64,000 bases of DNA from Volvariella volvacea V23 (Eukaryota; Basidiomycota; Agaricomycetes; Agaricales; Pluteaceae): assembly GCA_000349905.1 (NCBI GenBank), contig KB722738.1, positions 1,439,132 to 1,503,131 on the forward strand, written 5' to 3'. Shown here one piece after another: positions 1 through 16,842 of the stretch (position 1 is its first letter; the number at the start of each line of letters is the position of its first letter). The notes below the pieces were generated by a model, which did not search any database, was not told the origin of the DNA, and saw nothing but the letters and a program-made list of their open reading frames with translations. The position numbers and the translations under genes are program-made.

Positions 1-778
1 AGCATTTCGTGAAGGGTTTGAGCTTTGATTTGTTTCCCTTTTAACTCGGAGCTGGCATCGTTGAAGTCAAAAAGCACACGACATTGATGGAGTTTTTTGA
101 TGAATAGTTGTGGGCGTTCACTAGGAGGTGTCTCTATTGATAAAAGGAGGTCATTCGTCATGCTAGTCCCACTGCAACGCACTTGCCTAAAAATGGGGGC
201 AATCGCTCGATTTCTACCTTCTCCGTGACGACGAAGCGACTACTCCTCTGTTTTCTGGGGGGTTTACCGACAATTGGGATCGTGTCCTTTGGCGCAACCC
301 GCAAGCGGTTTATCGGCGAAGTGCGAGGAGGGGTAGAACTGCCATGATCCTGCCCACCTGGATGGCGCTCAGGCGTGGAAGTAGAATAATTGGGGTGATG
401 AGCCTCTGAAGACGCATCTGGACTGACAACAACAATTGGAGGGGCAGCCGATCCAACATCGCTTCTAGATCTACGATCCTGCGTAGGGGGTGGTACAGGA
501 GGAGTCGGTTGCGGTCTGGTTGACGAAGGAGGCTGAAGGTAGCTACTATGATTTAAATTGGAGGCCGGAGCGGGCTGAGCGACCACGGGAACAGGGGTAG
601 GTTTAGGAGGAGGAGGCGGAGGAGCAGCAGATGAACTGCCGTTGCTAGCTGGGGGCTCCTCTCTTGATTTGGAACCCTTTCTATTGAGCTAACAAAAGCG
701 TCGCGTTAAGAATCGGCTGGGGCAGTGACGAACAAAAGATCGAGCGGAACACACCAGGGTTCTTCGGATGCCTTTCAT
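1..778 (-). CDS. RTS1: PP2A regulatory subunit B56 (B' family), 5' part only
   Basis: This is the N-terminal part of a B56-type regulatory subunit, which directs the PP2A catalytic core to substrates; the rest lies beyond the left edge. My exons are 778-753, 680-187 and 133-1. The start gives MKGIRRTLVKGSK, followed by about 140 residues of Pro/Ser-rich linker. The diagnostic stretch is RKQRSSRFVVTEKVEIERLP, then ERPQLFIKKLHQC and VLFDF, which mark the entry into the HEAT-like B56 core. The intron 186-134 is GC-AG (G|GCAAGT): reading through it stops at once, while splicing restores the conserved FLETPPSER junction and keeps phase. Family assignment is firm. The first exon of 26 nt is inferred from phase and splice motifs only. 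Confidence 0.88.
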
Positions 779-1672
779 GATTAAAAGATGAAGGGCGCAA
801 CGGGGCTGGAAAACAGGTCAGTGGGAACACGGAGACGTGCAGCACCAAGGTCACTGTTTGAATCGATGAACCATGCAAGTTGTGACGGAAAATGTGACCC
901 TCGTGTAACATCCTCATGCTCAATCATCACAGCGCGAGCGCTCCCTCCACGCTGTCCCATCCTTATGTCCTATTGATACCGTAATTTATTTGTGATACGG
1001 CCACGAAAGGGCCAGGTTGTACTTATCGCTGTTGAGTATCGAGGCATTGTATTCGAATTACACGATTTCAGTCAGTGTATCAGGACACTCAGCCACCCCT
1101 AATCCATCCATTGATACCACCGCTGAGCCGCCAATTACGTCCAGATCCTCGAAAAGCGTGCCCGAGCAGGGGAAGAATCCTGTCACGCACGTCAATTGCC
1201 AGCTGGTCTGGTCGCAATGGGTCTGACGCATCTTGATGTTGTTGCCACAACAGAGTCACGAGGTACCGTTTAGGGACGCTTGGGAACGGGCGGTAGTTGT
1301 CCAAAGCCCACTCTCCTTCTCCTCCCTCACCATGGCAGGTGCGGCGCTCGCTGTCCCACTTCTTCCACAACACTGACTCTGCATCCCCAGCGATCTACGC
1401 AGTATACACATCCCCAACCCATCCTCCGATACCCAATCACTTGCCAACTCTCATTGTCACCCCACATGGTGAGCCATTCTTCCATCGTTGTCCGTCTTCC
1501 AGCCCATTGATTGTCTTCAGGCCAGCCTTCCAATATCCTGTATTCTTATGTCCACACTAATTTCGTGCGTGCTCGAGTGTTATATCGTTGCTCCACCCTA
1601 ATATCTTCAATCTAGAATACAGAAAACTATCTCCTGACACCCTCTCCACAAGGCGATCTCTGCGTCGCTAAA
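779..1672. other. Intergenic region, divergent promoters
   Basis: About 0.9 kb lies between the start of the B56 gene (-) and the hypothetical gene at 1673 (+). Several short open frames exist on both strands, but none shows a recognisable motif or consistent splice structure. I read it as a shared promoter and 5' UTR region and see no gene in it. Confidence 0.5.
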
Positions 1673-2585
1673 ATGTTCCCCCCTCGAAAAGATTCCGGAA
1701 GTGCATCCAAGTCCGATCCCGGTCATTCCTCCTCTCCTTCTTCTCGCGTTGTTCGTTGTGAAGCTTCCCGCAATCTCAAGTGGAGCATCGCTAACACTGG
1801 CGTCATCTCTCCGATATACAAACTTTCTCTGCCCTCCCCTGATTCCCCTGATCTACCACTCTTCCAAGTCTCCAAGCCAAATCCAAATGCCGCCTTTTGG
1901 AGCATGTTTTATTTTGCTTATGCTGGTCATAATATTCCACCGAAGCGTATCGAGTTTGGTAAGATTCAAAAGAACCCACCAGGTCCCAACGGAGGAGGAA
2001 CGAGAATAAGCATTACTGGGAGAACACCCGAAGAGAAAGCCGTCTGGCAGACACTGGGTGAAGGAAATGAGGATTGCGTTGAGTGGGTCGTACTTTGTGC
2101 TGCATTGAACCTCCTCGAGTAAGTGTCAACATCTCCACGCATCAGCACATCAACTTAAGCAGAATCAATATATTAGTGATGAGATCATGAAAGCAGCAGA
2201 GAAAAATGGGCCTGCACCTGCACCCACCCCTGTATCGCTTAGGGATCCTGGCCCCGCAGGGCCTCCAGCTGCACGATCAACTCCCGGACCTGTTCCCCCC
2301 GGACCCCAACGCCCCACCCCGCAGCACTCACAGTCAGTACCAGTTCCTGGCGGGAGGCCCATGGGTCCTCAAGCTCCGCCGTCGGTGCGGGGTTACCCTC
2401 CTGGTCAAGCACCTCCACCAAATGCTGGCGGCCCTGGATACGGTGCACCACCCCCCGGTCAACGCCCGCCCCCTCAACAATTGCGTCCTGGAGCACCACC
2501 TGCTCAAGGCCAGCCCGGATATGGTACCCGTCCTCCGCCAATGCAACAGCAGATGCACCCACAACCACAAGGTCGTCGTTTCTAA
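1673..2585 (+). CDS. Conserved basidiomycete-type hypothetical protein with Pro/Gly-rich tail
   Basis: Two exons, 1673-2118 and 2177-2585, encode 284 residues. The intron begins GTAAGT and ends TATTAG. The first 150 residues form a folded-looking region (IYKLSLPSPDSPDLPLFQVS, AFWSMFYFAYAGHNIPPKR, then WQTLGEGNEDCVEWVVLCAA). A short helix DDEIMKAAEK follows, and the last 120 residues are almost entirely Pro, Gly, Gln and Ala. No enzyme motif, signal peptide or membrane segment is visible. I recall similar uncharacterised proteins in other basidiomycetes, but no function is known to me. The gene is real on coding grounds: the conserved block is joined exactly in phase across the intron. Confidence 0.8.
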
Positions 2586-2810
2586 TTTCCCCATAGCACA
2601 TAGGTCACATTCCCTTTCTTTCAATCTGTGTTGAACAATTTCCCCTCCTTTCTTCGGTTATTCTGATCATGTGTATACCCATACTCAGCAGCCAGAAATG
2701 ATGATTCAATTAATAGGATATCGACCGGGTGCCGTAAATAACACGAGTCTCTGTCTACTGCTTGATGCCTCCGGGACATCCTGAGAATACTCCCGTAGTT
2801 TGTTACACGT
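2586..2810. other. Short convergent 3' flank
   Basis: 225 bp separates the stop of the + hypothetical gene from the stop of citrate synthase on the - strand. Only 3' UTR and termination signals are expected here. No gene seen. Confidence 0.4.
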
Positions 2811-5014
2811 CTATGCGGAATTCTTGATGAGTTGTTCAAGGGCATCCATGGAATAGGCTGTACATCATCTGTTAGCAAGCAGTTTTCAGGTAATGTGCGT
2901 GTGCCTACATTTTGGCCTCTCAATTGGCAATCCAAGGGCTTTTTTGATATCATGAGTACAAAGGACACAACGACATCAAGCAAGGTCTTACCTCGTGCCC
3001 ACACAAGTTGTGTAAGTGCGCCAAGGGCTAAATCACGTTAGATAATCATCCCAGAAGGTAGAGATGAAGCCTACCGCGAGAGACACCAAAGATCACGGTG
3101 TAGTACTAGTCTCAGTGTGAGATGGTGACCAACAATCACTGACCAGCAATACTGACCTTGAACTCAGTCAAACCGTAGTGGTATAATACACAGCCTGAAT
3201 ATGCTTGAGTGAATCATCGTGCTTCGAGGAATATGTTACTTACCAGATGCAGCGTCCACGTTGGGGTAAGGGTTTTTAGTCTAACAAAACAAGTTTTTAA
3301 GATGTTTGGGCACAACCCCCTCATTTACGAACCTTGCCGTGTTCCTTGAGGACGTCAGGCGCAACTTGCGAGGTCTACCCAGCCAATTTGGTTAGCGCTA
3401 AGTAGCAGTACATAATCTGAGATCCATACCTCGACCACGAGTTTGATGATGGGACTGTTCTGGAGCTCAGGAATGCCTTGGCAGAACTCTTGAAGAGCGA
3501 TAAAGCGGGGGTCCGGTTTCCTCAAGACACCATGGCCGTATCTACGTGTTTTGTTAGATTTACCCGCACACTACAACGTCAGTCTTACCCAGGTACGACC
3601 TGACCACTCTTCAGCGTCTTCCATAAGTAATCCTTGATGTTGTCATGAGTAATGTTTTCTCCAATCTCCTTCTGCATGGCCAATTGCCATCTTAGGACTT
3701 CTTGATTGGCGAGTCTACGACGGATCATATTAGTCCCGCCGGCGGGGAAGGCTTTTTTTAAACCCGTACCCATGAAGAGGACCAGCCAAGGCGAACAGGG
3801 CCGCAGAGTATGACAGGAATGGATCAGATAGCGTTGATCCAACCAAATCTTAGTTGACAGGTCAGACAACCATTCAACTCGGAAGGATTCGGCAGATTCT
3901 TACGGGCTGTATGAGCTGAAGCATTACCACCCTCGTGGTCTCCGTGGAGAGCAATATACAGGCGGAGATATTCAGTTAGGGCGTGATTATTGCCGTAGCC
4001 CAATTGACGGGAATAGTTGCCTACATGAGTGAGCAACTAAGTGACGAACCATGATGTTATGGGACACATACCAACAAGATCTAGGTCTTTGTCAATTGCC
4101 GGGATCTCGCTACCCGGCTTATAAGCATTGCGGTAGATGCGTGCCGCAAGGGCGGGGAGTTTAGCAATTAAGTTGATGCAGTCTTCCAGTGTATGTGTCC
4201 AGTATTCGGACTTTTTTATACCCTTTTCGTACGCGGCTTGGAACTGACTCTCCCGATTCAAAGCTGCCACACCAATACCCAGTTGGGTCATAGGATGAAG
4301 ATTCTGCGGAAGTCTAGTTCCGCGTTAAACAATATCATTTGATACCAAGAATGCCTAGTACACTCACCCATCAATAATCTTCTCCACATATTCTGGGAGT
4401 TCGCCTTTCTCCGCTAATTCTCGGGATAGCTCGCGTGTCTGTTCGACAGTAGGTACCTGACCAGTCATCAAAAGCCAGAGCATGCTTTCGGCAATGATCT
4501 CTTTTCCACCAGGAGCCGGTGGGAGAACCTTCTGGCAGTCAGGAATGCTCAAGCCGTGGAAGCGGATACCCTATGTGTGCCTTCAGCTCGCGCGGCTCTC
4601 CTAAATCCTGGGCCATACCTCATTGGGGTCCAAAACCGATGCCTCCCATAACATGGCCTTGAGTCCCCGCATTCCTCCTATGATGTTCTCGATCTGAAGC
4701 GGGGTTGAGTTGTCTTCCAAGCTACCCCACATTTATTCCTACCTTGACATCACCAACGACTGCTTGGCCGTGTTCAGCTTTCTAAGAGACACATGAGTAG
4801 GTCGAACAAGGGTCAGCTATACAACACACCAATTTTTTGAGTTGCTCTTGTTTTTTGGGGATAGCCTCCTTCAGCGTATCTCGAAGGGACTAGGAATTGT
4901 TAATGAGGCTAGTGACAACACGGGTATTGGACAGGTTACCAAAGTGGAGGCCCATCGACCAGCGGAAGGGGCTTGCTTGGGGATAGCCTTGAAGACTGCA
5001 CTTCGGACAAGCAT
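2811..5014 (-). CDS. CIT1: Citrate synthase, mitochondrial
   Basis: Condenses acetyl-CoA and oxaloacetate to citrate in the TCA cycle. Seventeen exons assemble into 462 residues with every junction in phase: 5014-4940, 4889-4830, 4781-4743, 4693-4619, 4570-4368, 4313-4072, 4020-3904, 3848-3770, 3714-3589, 3541-3430, 3374-3333, 3280-3244, 3194-3157, 3105-3075, 3027-2992, 2938-2909 and 2857-2811. The N terminus [20 protein letters not shown] is basic and free of acidic residues, a good matrix-targeting sequence. Family landmarks are [41 protein letters not shown] (active-site His region) and [12 protein letters not shown]. An in-frame ATG 42 nt upstream (5056) is possible, but its extension is less like a presequence. 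It shares a 207 bp divergent promoter with SEC66. The introns of about 50 nt, many splitting tiny exons, are notable. Confidence 0.97.
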
Positions 5015-5221
5015 GGTGTGGTACAGGAACTGAAGAAACCTGTGGATGGAGTCCAAAAAGCCGGAGCTTGAGATTTATGTACCCGAGAGGGATTTCCGTA
5101 AATGGCAACGGAATGTGTGATCGGAGACTGAAGCCAAATAGGAGCATACATAGCAGAGAGCGTTGGCCAGCACACTGGACGCTTACACGTTGCCAGCTTA
5201 GATCTTTATTTCTCAAAATCA
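5015..5221. promoter_or_regulatory. Divergent promoter CIT1 / SEC66
   Basis: 207 bp separates the citrate synthase start codon (-) from the SEC66 start codon (+), so both 5' UTRs and core promoters must fit here. No defined binding site was identified by eye. Confidence 0.5.
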
Positions 5222-6072
5222 ATGGCGTCTACGTCCATCCTTGTTCCTGTGGCCTATGTGGTTATTGTCCTAGGGGGCTTGTTCACCTTCAGTTATTTCT
5301 ATAGAAAACAAACTGCAGGTATGTGCTCTGCGCATTCTCCCCGTTACGTTGCTCACTGACTATCCCGAGTTAGCACGCATAACAGAGTCGTACTTCCCCA
5401 CACACCATGAGCGAAATACATATATAACACTGCTGCAAAAGACAGATCCACCTGCTTCTGATGCACTGCTGAAATCAGCACTAGTCCGTCGGGCTATGGC
5501 AGATGTTCAACGTGTCATTCGGATTCGCGAAGACAAACCCGCTCTGCAAAACCTTCTTCAAAAGGGTTCCATTGGCGATGACCTGTGGAATAGTTTGCTC
5601 AGCGCGGAGAAAGAATTGGAGGCCGAAATCATGGAGGTGGTTGCAGAAGCAAACTCGTTTGTGGAGGGTTGGGGCCAAGTCATATTTCCTACAGCCAATG
5701 AGATGATCGCAAACGAAAAAATGAGATCCATCTTCGAGCAAACACCTGAAATTAAGGCTGAACTTGGTGCGGGCGTTAGCTTATCTTGTATTCTGCTACT
5801 TCTGCTCACAGTCTCTCAGAGAAGAAATACGGCGCCAAGGCTCTTAACATTCCAATTCCCGCCCCCTTCCCACCTGGTGGCCCTGTTCCCGGACCAGCTG
5901 CACCTGGCACCCCGAAACGCACAGGTCCAGCACCAGTCCCTGCTACTCCCGAGAATGTTCGCCCAAGCACTCCAAACTCACCCAAGCCCTCGAAATCCGT
6001 AAGTCATCAACAAATCAATTTCGGCTAGGAATTGATTGTGCGTACCTCTAGAAAACAAAAAAGCGAAAGTAA
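5222..6072 (+). CDS. SEC66: Sec66/Sec71, non-essential subunit of the Sec62/63 ER translocon complex
   Basis: Subunit of the post-translational ER protein-import complex. Exons 5222-5318, 5374-5766, 5820-5998 and 6052-6072 give 229 residues. Residues 5-27 form an N-terminal membrane anchor (ILVPVAYVVIVLGGLFTFSY). The cytosolic core carries the conserved RRAMADVQRVIRIREDKPAL, LLQKGSIGDDLWNSLLSAEK and FVEGWGQVIFPTANEM. The tail is Pro-rich. The last intron (GTAAGT...CTCTAG) was chosen because it leaves a short basic end, KTKKRK. If it is retained, the protein would instead end SHQQINFG at 6028. Family call is confident; the last exon is moderately so. Confidence 0.93.
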
Positions 6073-6330
6073 GCAGGGTGACAGGACTTAAGAGCTTCAT
6101 GTTGTCTACCACGCCACTCGGAACAATTAACATGTGTCTAGTGTCGCGCGCTGTGGCTTGCTCCTTAATTGGGGCGATTTGCAATTGGAACGGCTGCATA
6201 ATGATATCCAATTGATAATATTTCAATATCCAATGGTCCAGTACAGTGATTATGGAAGTAGAATCAAGGCATTGGGATAATTGACAAAGGAGTGAAGAAG
6301 CCAGTACAGTACGAGGTGCAGATAGCCAAA

Positions 6331-10611
<4,281 letters not shown>

Positions 10612-11520
10612 CTGACTAATGCGTAAGACTCGACTTGGAGGAGCAGTGGCCCGGAATTCGCGTACGATGCGACCGCCCAGTGGGTTTTATGGAAAAGCGT
10701 CTATGCAGGGGAGCAAAATAGTAGAGAGACAATGGCAAGAGCGGTGAGGATAAAGGAAGGATAAATGGTGTACAGCGGCACGAAGGCGCCTTGATAGCTA
10801 TGCAGGTCTCTTACAAAGTCAGGAGTCAGATCCCGCCACAATCGGTAGGCACCGTCGGCAATTGCCGATCACCCCCGAATATAAGGCCTCGCCCGATTTT
10901 CTGACGACCATGATGCTGCTCCACAACTGCGTTTTTCGTTTCTCTTATAATGATGTTGGTCCAACTCTGCATGTCCTCCTTTATACATACACGATCCTTA
11001 AATTGTCTTGACAGGGAGCTCTGTGCTTCATCAGCTTTCTCGCTGTTTACTGTCATGTAATGAGTCAAAATCGTGTAAGAGAGAAACCCTGCTTCTGGTC
11101 TTTTTTGCTTTATCGTTTTGAGGAGCAGAAAGGCTGGACAAGGGTTGAGCCGCTCCTCTGCCCAGACAGGACTGTTCTTGCTTCCGGGCACACAATTTCG
11201 TGTCGGCGTACATACATACATCTGAGTGGTTTTTTGTATAATACGTTGTTCACATACACAACTGCTCGAGATCGTGCTTTTCTTTGAGGGGGCGTCGTAA
11301 AGTATCGGTGCTCGGACGTTTGTACTCAAAGAATGTGTAAATGCCGGAATCATCACCAGTCAGCTTTTATACCTGACAGCCAATTGAGGAGTAGCGAGTT
11401 ACTTCGCCTCATGTCACATACCCATCGCCTCTCAGTTGACTCATACTATTTTCTATCAACGTAGCTCCAGCAACCTCGGTATTCGATAGAAAGACCGCGG
11501 ACCAGAGCTCTTCCATCTGG
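10612..11520. other. Intergenic region, divergent promoters
   Basis: 909 bp lies between the UBP15 start (-) and the disordered-protein gene start (+). The longest open frame (10826-11356, -) has no recognisable motif or splice context and I consider it chance. No gene seen. Confidence 0.45.
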
Positions 11521-14500
11521 ATGAAGAGTTTGCTGCACCTCTTTCACGATAGCCACGCTGGTTCCACCAGATCAGCCCAGAAGGACTCCAACAAGTTACG
11601 AACGCAGAAATCTGAACACGGTTCGAAGAAGAATGCCGATCACAAGCAGAAAAAGTCCTACTCTGCTGATCGAGAGGAAAAGCTAGCAGATTCAGTTCAT
11701 CCAAGTCGACCACCGGATGCATACAAGTTTCCTGCGCTTTTTAGCTTTGCTCATTCTACTGCCAGCTCACGTTACGACACTCAGCGCAGTAGGGACCATA
11801 AGCGAAGCAAAACAGCATCTGTCATTCCCAACGATAGTCTCCCGACGCCACCACCGTATCATGGTATTGCAATTCAACCTTCCGACACCCGCTCAATCAA
11901 TCTGAATTCGAAGGCAGAGCATCAACATGCACGGTCCTTCAGCGACTCCAAAGCACAACTGAACTATCAGGAAATTCAGGGCTCTGCTTATCCTACGAGG
12001 GGACTTAGGGATATAGAGAAGCCTCGTCCTCCCAATGGGGAACATCGAGAGGGAAAAGTTAATGGGGAGACGCCTTCTTATCCTCTACCAAGACTTCATT
12101 CAGATACAGGGCAGAGTCGAATTGCTGATTATGTCGAGAAAGCGGATGGACGGACACAGCCTAAAGTGGACGGAGCGGGAAAAGTAAGGGAAAAGAGGAG
12201 AGTGCAGGACGATAGCAAACAGGCGGCTGTTATTGAGGAGCACCACCACCGATCTCAAGAGGATAGACGAAAGGGAAAGGAAAAAGAGGTCGAAAAGCAT
12301 AAGGATGGGGAGAGGGAAAGACGCCGGTACCGAAGAGACACAGAGAAGGAACGATGGGGGGAACACGAAAATATGAAAGAGCGAGACGAGCGTACAATAC
12401 GCTCGAGAGACGACAAGGGGAGGGATAGAGGGGTGGACATGGACACAATAAAGCGTGTAGAGGGCCAGCTCACTGGAGAGAGAGTTCGGCAGAATTCCGA
12501 AAAGGAGCAGGAAAAGGCAATACGCAAGTATATAAATGATAAGGACAAACGCGAGGGGACACTTGGTGGCACTGAGAACAAGGTTAAAAGGATGGAGAGA
12601 AAAGATAGGGATCGGGTAGAGAACCGGCATGAGCGGGATCCCATCGAGCACCAGAAGCGTGTGCAACTGAAAGACCCAATTGATAGAGCCGTTTTTCATT
12701 TTCCAACAGAGAAAACTGCAAGCAAACACGAGAAGCCTGTCATTTGGAGGTATGTGTCGTTTGCTACATGTTCTATTGTCGTCTAACCGTGTGACAGACC
12801 CGATATAACACAGCCAGTTCCTGCTGTACCCCACAGAACTGGACATGTCGAAGATCAGCGAGTTCCATATCAACCCATGGAACGTGACACGAGACGCAAT
12901 AATGGTGCAACAACCAACGATTCTCGCTATTGGAAGTACAAACAACCTGAGAATAATCACCATTTGGGCGATGCACTACCATCCCAGGCATGATTATTTG
13001 TTCTAATCGGAGAACCTATAGGCTAACTATCCGGATGCATTTAGGTACCACACCCGCCAGCAACAAGCATCGCCGTTCCTTCGGGCGGTTATCCTAATCC
13101 AGCTATCCCAGCAAGTAATTCTATGCCAATTGAACAGGCAAATATTAAAGTAGCTCAAGGAAGGAATGCACGCGATGATCCTGTGAGTCAGCCTAGTTTC
13201 ACTGTCAATTATTGATGCCTTATTCTTGCTGCAACTAGCGATTTGCAAAATACAGCTCAAACCAAAAGGGCATGTACTCACCCGTGGGTCTATTGCACCT
13301 TGGATGTTTAGATTCAAGGTTAACATCTTGCCAGGGAATTGCCCCAACCGCGGGTTCTGCATCTGCGGGTCTTGTGCCTAATAGTAGCAAATCAAGTTAC
13401 CCGACAGGTTACCAGAACTACGGTGAAGGACAGACAATAAATCCATCTGTCAGCATTCGTGCTGCTCAGGGACCTTCAGATCTTGGTGGCCACTCCGGAT
13501 TTTCTACAGTTCATCCACTTCCTGGTGTTGCGCTATCCAGTTCAAGCATAGAGAGAACAGCAATGGCCCCCATCCCTCTGGTTCCTACCGCAAGCGCTTC
13601 AACCACACGACATACTCCAACCACAATATCTGAATCCCCATTAGCGTCACTTCATTCGTCAAATCACGGGGACCACCGCGCAGTGCATACTCCTTCACGC
13701 CAAATACCTGAACTACTTAGGGCACCTCTACCTCATCCTGCTCCTACCAGACAATTTGATCATGCCCCAGAAGCCAACGAACTTCGTTCAAACTCACTTG
13801 GAGATCAAACAAAAAGCGTACATCCTAGTGCGACTCCTGAGACTCATACTGGCCAAGTACAAGGTATCGCGGTAGGGCTACGTGGAGGCAATCGGCATTC
13901 TGTTATTCACTCCAATGTAAACTCCAATGCTGGGCAAATGACCTTAAGGGCGACACTTGGAGTGGGCAACTTAGATTACAAAGCAAATAATTCAAGTGCC
14001 ACACAGGTGCGTATGGGCGCCTCAAATTAAGAAGTGATTGACGAGGATGATTTAGCTGAGGGCCACTCCCCCCAATAGGGATGATATTGGTCATGCAGGC
14101 ATACCACACGGAAGCCGTGAATCCCTTGCTCCATCGAAACGATCCCCTGCCGCCTTTATTAACGGTTTTGAACTCCGTCAACCAGGAGCATCAATTACGG
14201 ACATAGGACCGCATCAACTACAATTCGTACAGGCCCACAGCCCAAGTGGCAATGTGACCCAGCCAAGTCCAGTGATGGCTGCCTACACACCCTCAGATAA
14301 AGGTATGACTCTCTTCACCACTGCATGGCACTCATCTGATTGTTACGGGGTTGTTCCCTCGGGTTTTTCTACAACCTAAGGGGATAAACAAGGAGTCGTG
14401 ACAAGGGATTTACCGCACCTTGGGCACCCACAGGCTCCCCATAATAATACTCCAGAAAAACCCGCCTCTTCACACAACCACCTCCATCGTCGGTCCTCGT

Positions 14501-16620
14501 CAGCAGCCCTAGCAATGCAGCCTCTTCTTCCGAAACTCCCATCCCATTCAGCCGCCGACCCCACTAGTTCTTTCATGACGAATCAGCATTCCCAGCCACA
14601 TGTCGTGCTTCTGGAGCGTCCGCCATCGGTGCAGCCAGGTAGGGCACATAAGAAATCACTCGAAAGTATGATAGACCCTGTAGGGCTATCAGCTCTTGCA
14701 AATCCACCCCCGAACAGCAACAAGTATATGCATGTCCATGGTCCAGCACAAAGTCAGCCGGAATGGATCCCACCAGGAAGCGCAAGTACACAAGCACCTA
14801 CAATCCCTACTCTCTCTACTGCACTGGGGACGAGTTCTACACCAAAGGCGGATAGACGAACTAGTATTCAGAAACCTTCATCAGCGGGCACCAAGCACCC
14901 AACATCAGAAAATGGTGTAGCAGAGAGTGCAATCCCCCAGTCTACGCCAAAACCGGTGCGTTTGAACATACAGCATAAGGGATTGGCGGATATATTGTTC
15001 TCGCCAACTGTAACGAAAACTTCCCCATCGGTTTCACATGTGCAACACCAGGATCGGCCCTTTGAAAAACTGAATGGCTCTGGGGAGTCCCTTTTGGTGG
15101 CAAAGGATGCATCACCACTGCTTGTTGCGCCTTTGCGATCGCACCAAAGGACTGATTCCGGACATGCAGATAACGACTTGGGTCGTCAAGAGAGGGCCAC
15201 AAACCCCAGATTTGTGAATAACCATGATGTGCCGGACCCTCGCAATATGCCGACTAAGCAGTCAGCTACCCACCCGATTTCGTCCATTCAGGCGGTTGAG
15301 AGCAAGGTCAAGCTCTCACCAGCATCTGGCCATAGTATCAATATAGGACGCCCTAATGATGATCACTCCAGCACTCCCCCGGCACCAGCCCACGTGTCCA
15401 CCCGTCGTAGCAATGATGTAGTCGTTTCAACTCAGGCTCAATTACCTCCCTCATCGTCGCAAAATGCACCTCAATTCTGGCAGCCTCCTCCAGAACCATT
15501 TACTGACAACACCCATCGAGCTCAAACCTCATCACACGGCAGATTACATTCCTCTTCAAATGTCCCTACAGTTGATGTGCCTCGCAAACGCGATCGGCGC
15601 AAATCTATTACGCCAAATTTAGAAAACACCAAACAACCGATCCTCGGCGGCACTGGCACAAGCACCCCCTCACTTGCTTTTCAAGGTCATCAAACCACGC
15701 ACCCTGTTCACATCCCAACCTCAATCCCGCAGACCGTGCAACCAAGTCCCCGAGTAGAGGATACCAGGGCGCCACCTCCGACACCAATACTCATTCCACC
15801 TACATCTGGTCAATTTACACCTATTACTCGCGTCATGTCTGTTGACACGGGACTCCAATCACCCGCTACCTCGGCGGGGTTATCCCTTCAAGTTAATACC
15901 TCCCGCGTATCACTTCCTACAGAGCTCCCTGATCCTAAGGGTAAGAGCCGATTGTTCGGCAACATCTTGCCAAGTTTTTCGAGTCGTTCAAAGCATTCGA
16001 AAGATGTCAAGGATCAAAGTGCGACACAGGCAGAGCCACGGACACCTTTCAAACAAGAGAAGGAGAAGGAGAAGGATTCTCTAAGTAATTCGAAATTGAA
16101 AAAGAAAGATAGGGATAAGGACAGGGATAAGGAGAGAGCCCGTAATACAGCCGGGGAAAGAGACAAAGAGGAGAAACGCACACTGCCAGCCAAAGCCGCA
16201 GACGACTCAGCAAAGGCCGACCACGTTGTGTATACACCTTTTACATATAAATTACCCAAGAAGAAATGGACGATGTCTGCAGCGTCCCTAGAGGCCCGCG
16301 ACGGGATTAGCGTAAGTATGCAACCACTGCACACACAGTAGTGGGCTGACTCTTCTCTGCAGACTAATGCTACGACCATCATTGGCTCTCCTACAACCTC
16401 GGTTCTCAGCCAGAACCCTGCATTCCAGCTGCCACCTCTTCGCGATCCTCTCAAAGCAGCGAAAGAGTGGCAGAAGAAGGAAGCTGCTGAACTTAGATTG
16501 CTTCCTGGTGGAAAAGTCAAACGTCACCCACCTGGTGTCACATTCATCGATGTGGAGGATGATTCCCCTCATAGAGCCCATACTTCAAAGCCCACTAGAT
16601 CTAAGAAACGCGCTCGCTAA
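11521..16620 (+). CDS. Very large intrinsically disordered protein, unknown function
   Basis: A multi-exon gene of about 1,500 codons with no domain I recognise. The first exon (11521 to about 12750) encodes a Lys/Arg/Glu/Asp-rich stretch that becomes almost purely charged, with repeated KDRDR- and GERERRR-like runs. Short exons (about 12800-13360) follow, then Ser/Thr/Pro/His-rich sequence to about 15900. A second charged tract lies near 16060-16190 (KLKKKDRDKDRDKERA). A conserved-looking C-terminal patch follows the last intron (LPKKKWTMSAASLEAR, then PPGVTFIDVEDD and the basic end SKKRAR), which resembles a nuclear localisation signal. The stop is TAA at 16618-16620. Several internal junctions (near 12990, 13030, 14010-14110 and 14305-14390) are uncertain. 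A nuclear scaffold or RNA-related role is a guess from composition. Confidence 0.72.
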
Positions 16621-16842
16621 TGTGTTCCATTCATTACAATTATGTGCTATGTATTTGCTTAGTGATCTGCACGTTGTATCGCTGCCTCGCTTTTGTGCTA
16701 ATTATTTGCTACGTATTTGCTTTCTGGGTATCTATAATCTGTACTATAACTACTGTACGTTCAATAGACGCCTTGTGACGCGTGACGCCTTGTGACACCT
16801 CGTGTTGCAATCATTATACGCGTCCTATTACATCCAGCTTCA

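Noticed and set aside
4871..5056. Alternative upstream start of citrate synthase at 5056 (MDSIHRFLQFLYHT...)
   Set aside because: The extension has an acidic residue near the start and is less like a matrix presequence than the ATG at 5014, which gives a clean basic N terminus.
5999..6028. SEC66 reading through the GTAAGT to end SHQQINFG
   Set aside because: GTAAGT...CTCTAG is a good 53 nt intron, and splicing yields a short basic tail typical of the family. Kept as an alternative.
10826..11356. 176-codon open frame on the - strand between UBP15 and the disordered gene
   Set aside because: No motif, no conserved-looking stretch, high Cys/Thr composition and no supporting splice context. It lies where two promoters are expected.
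12100..12963. 287-codon minus-strand frame rich in Leu, Phe, Ser and Val
   Set aside because: It is the mirror of the charged-repeat exon of the + gene. Lys/Glu/Arg codons read backwards give hydrophobic runs, and there is no independent evidence.
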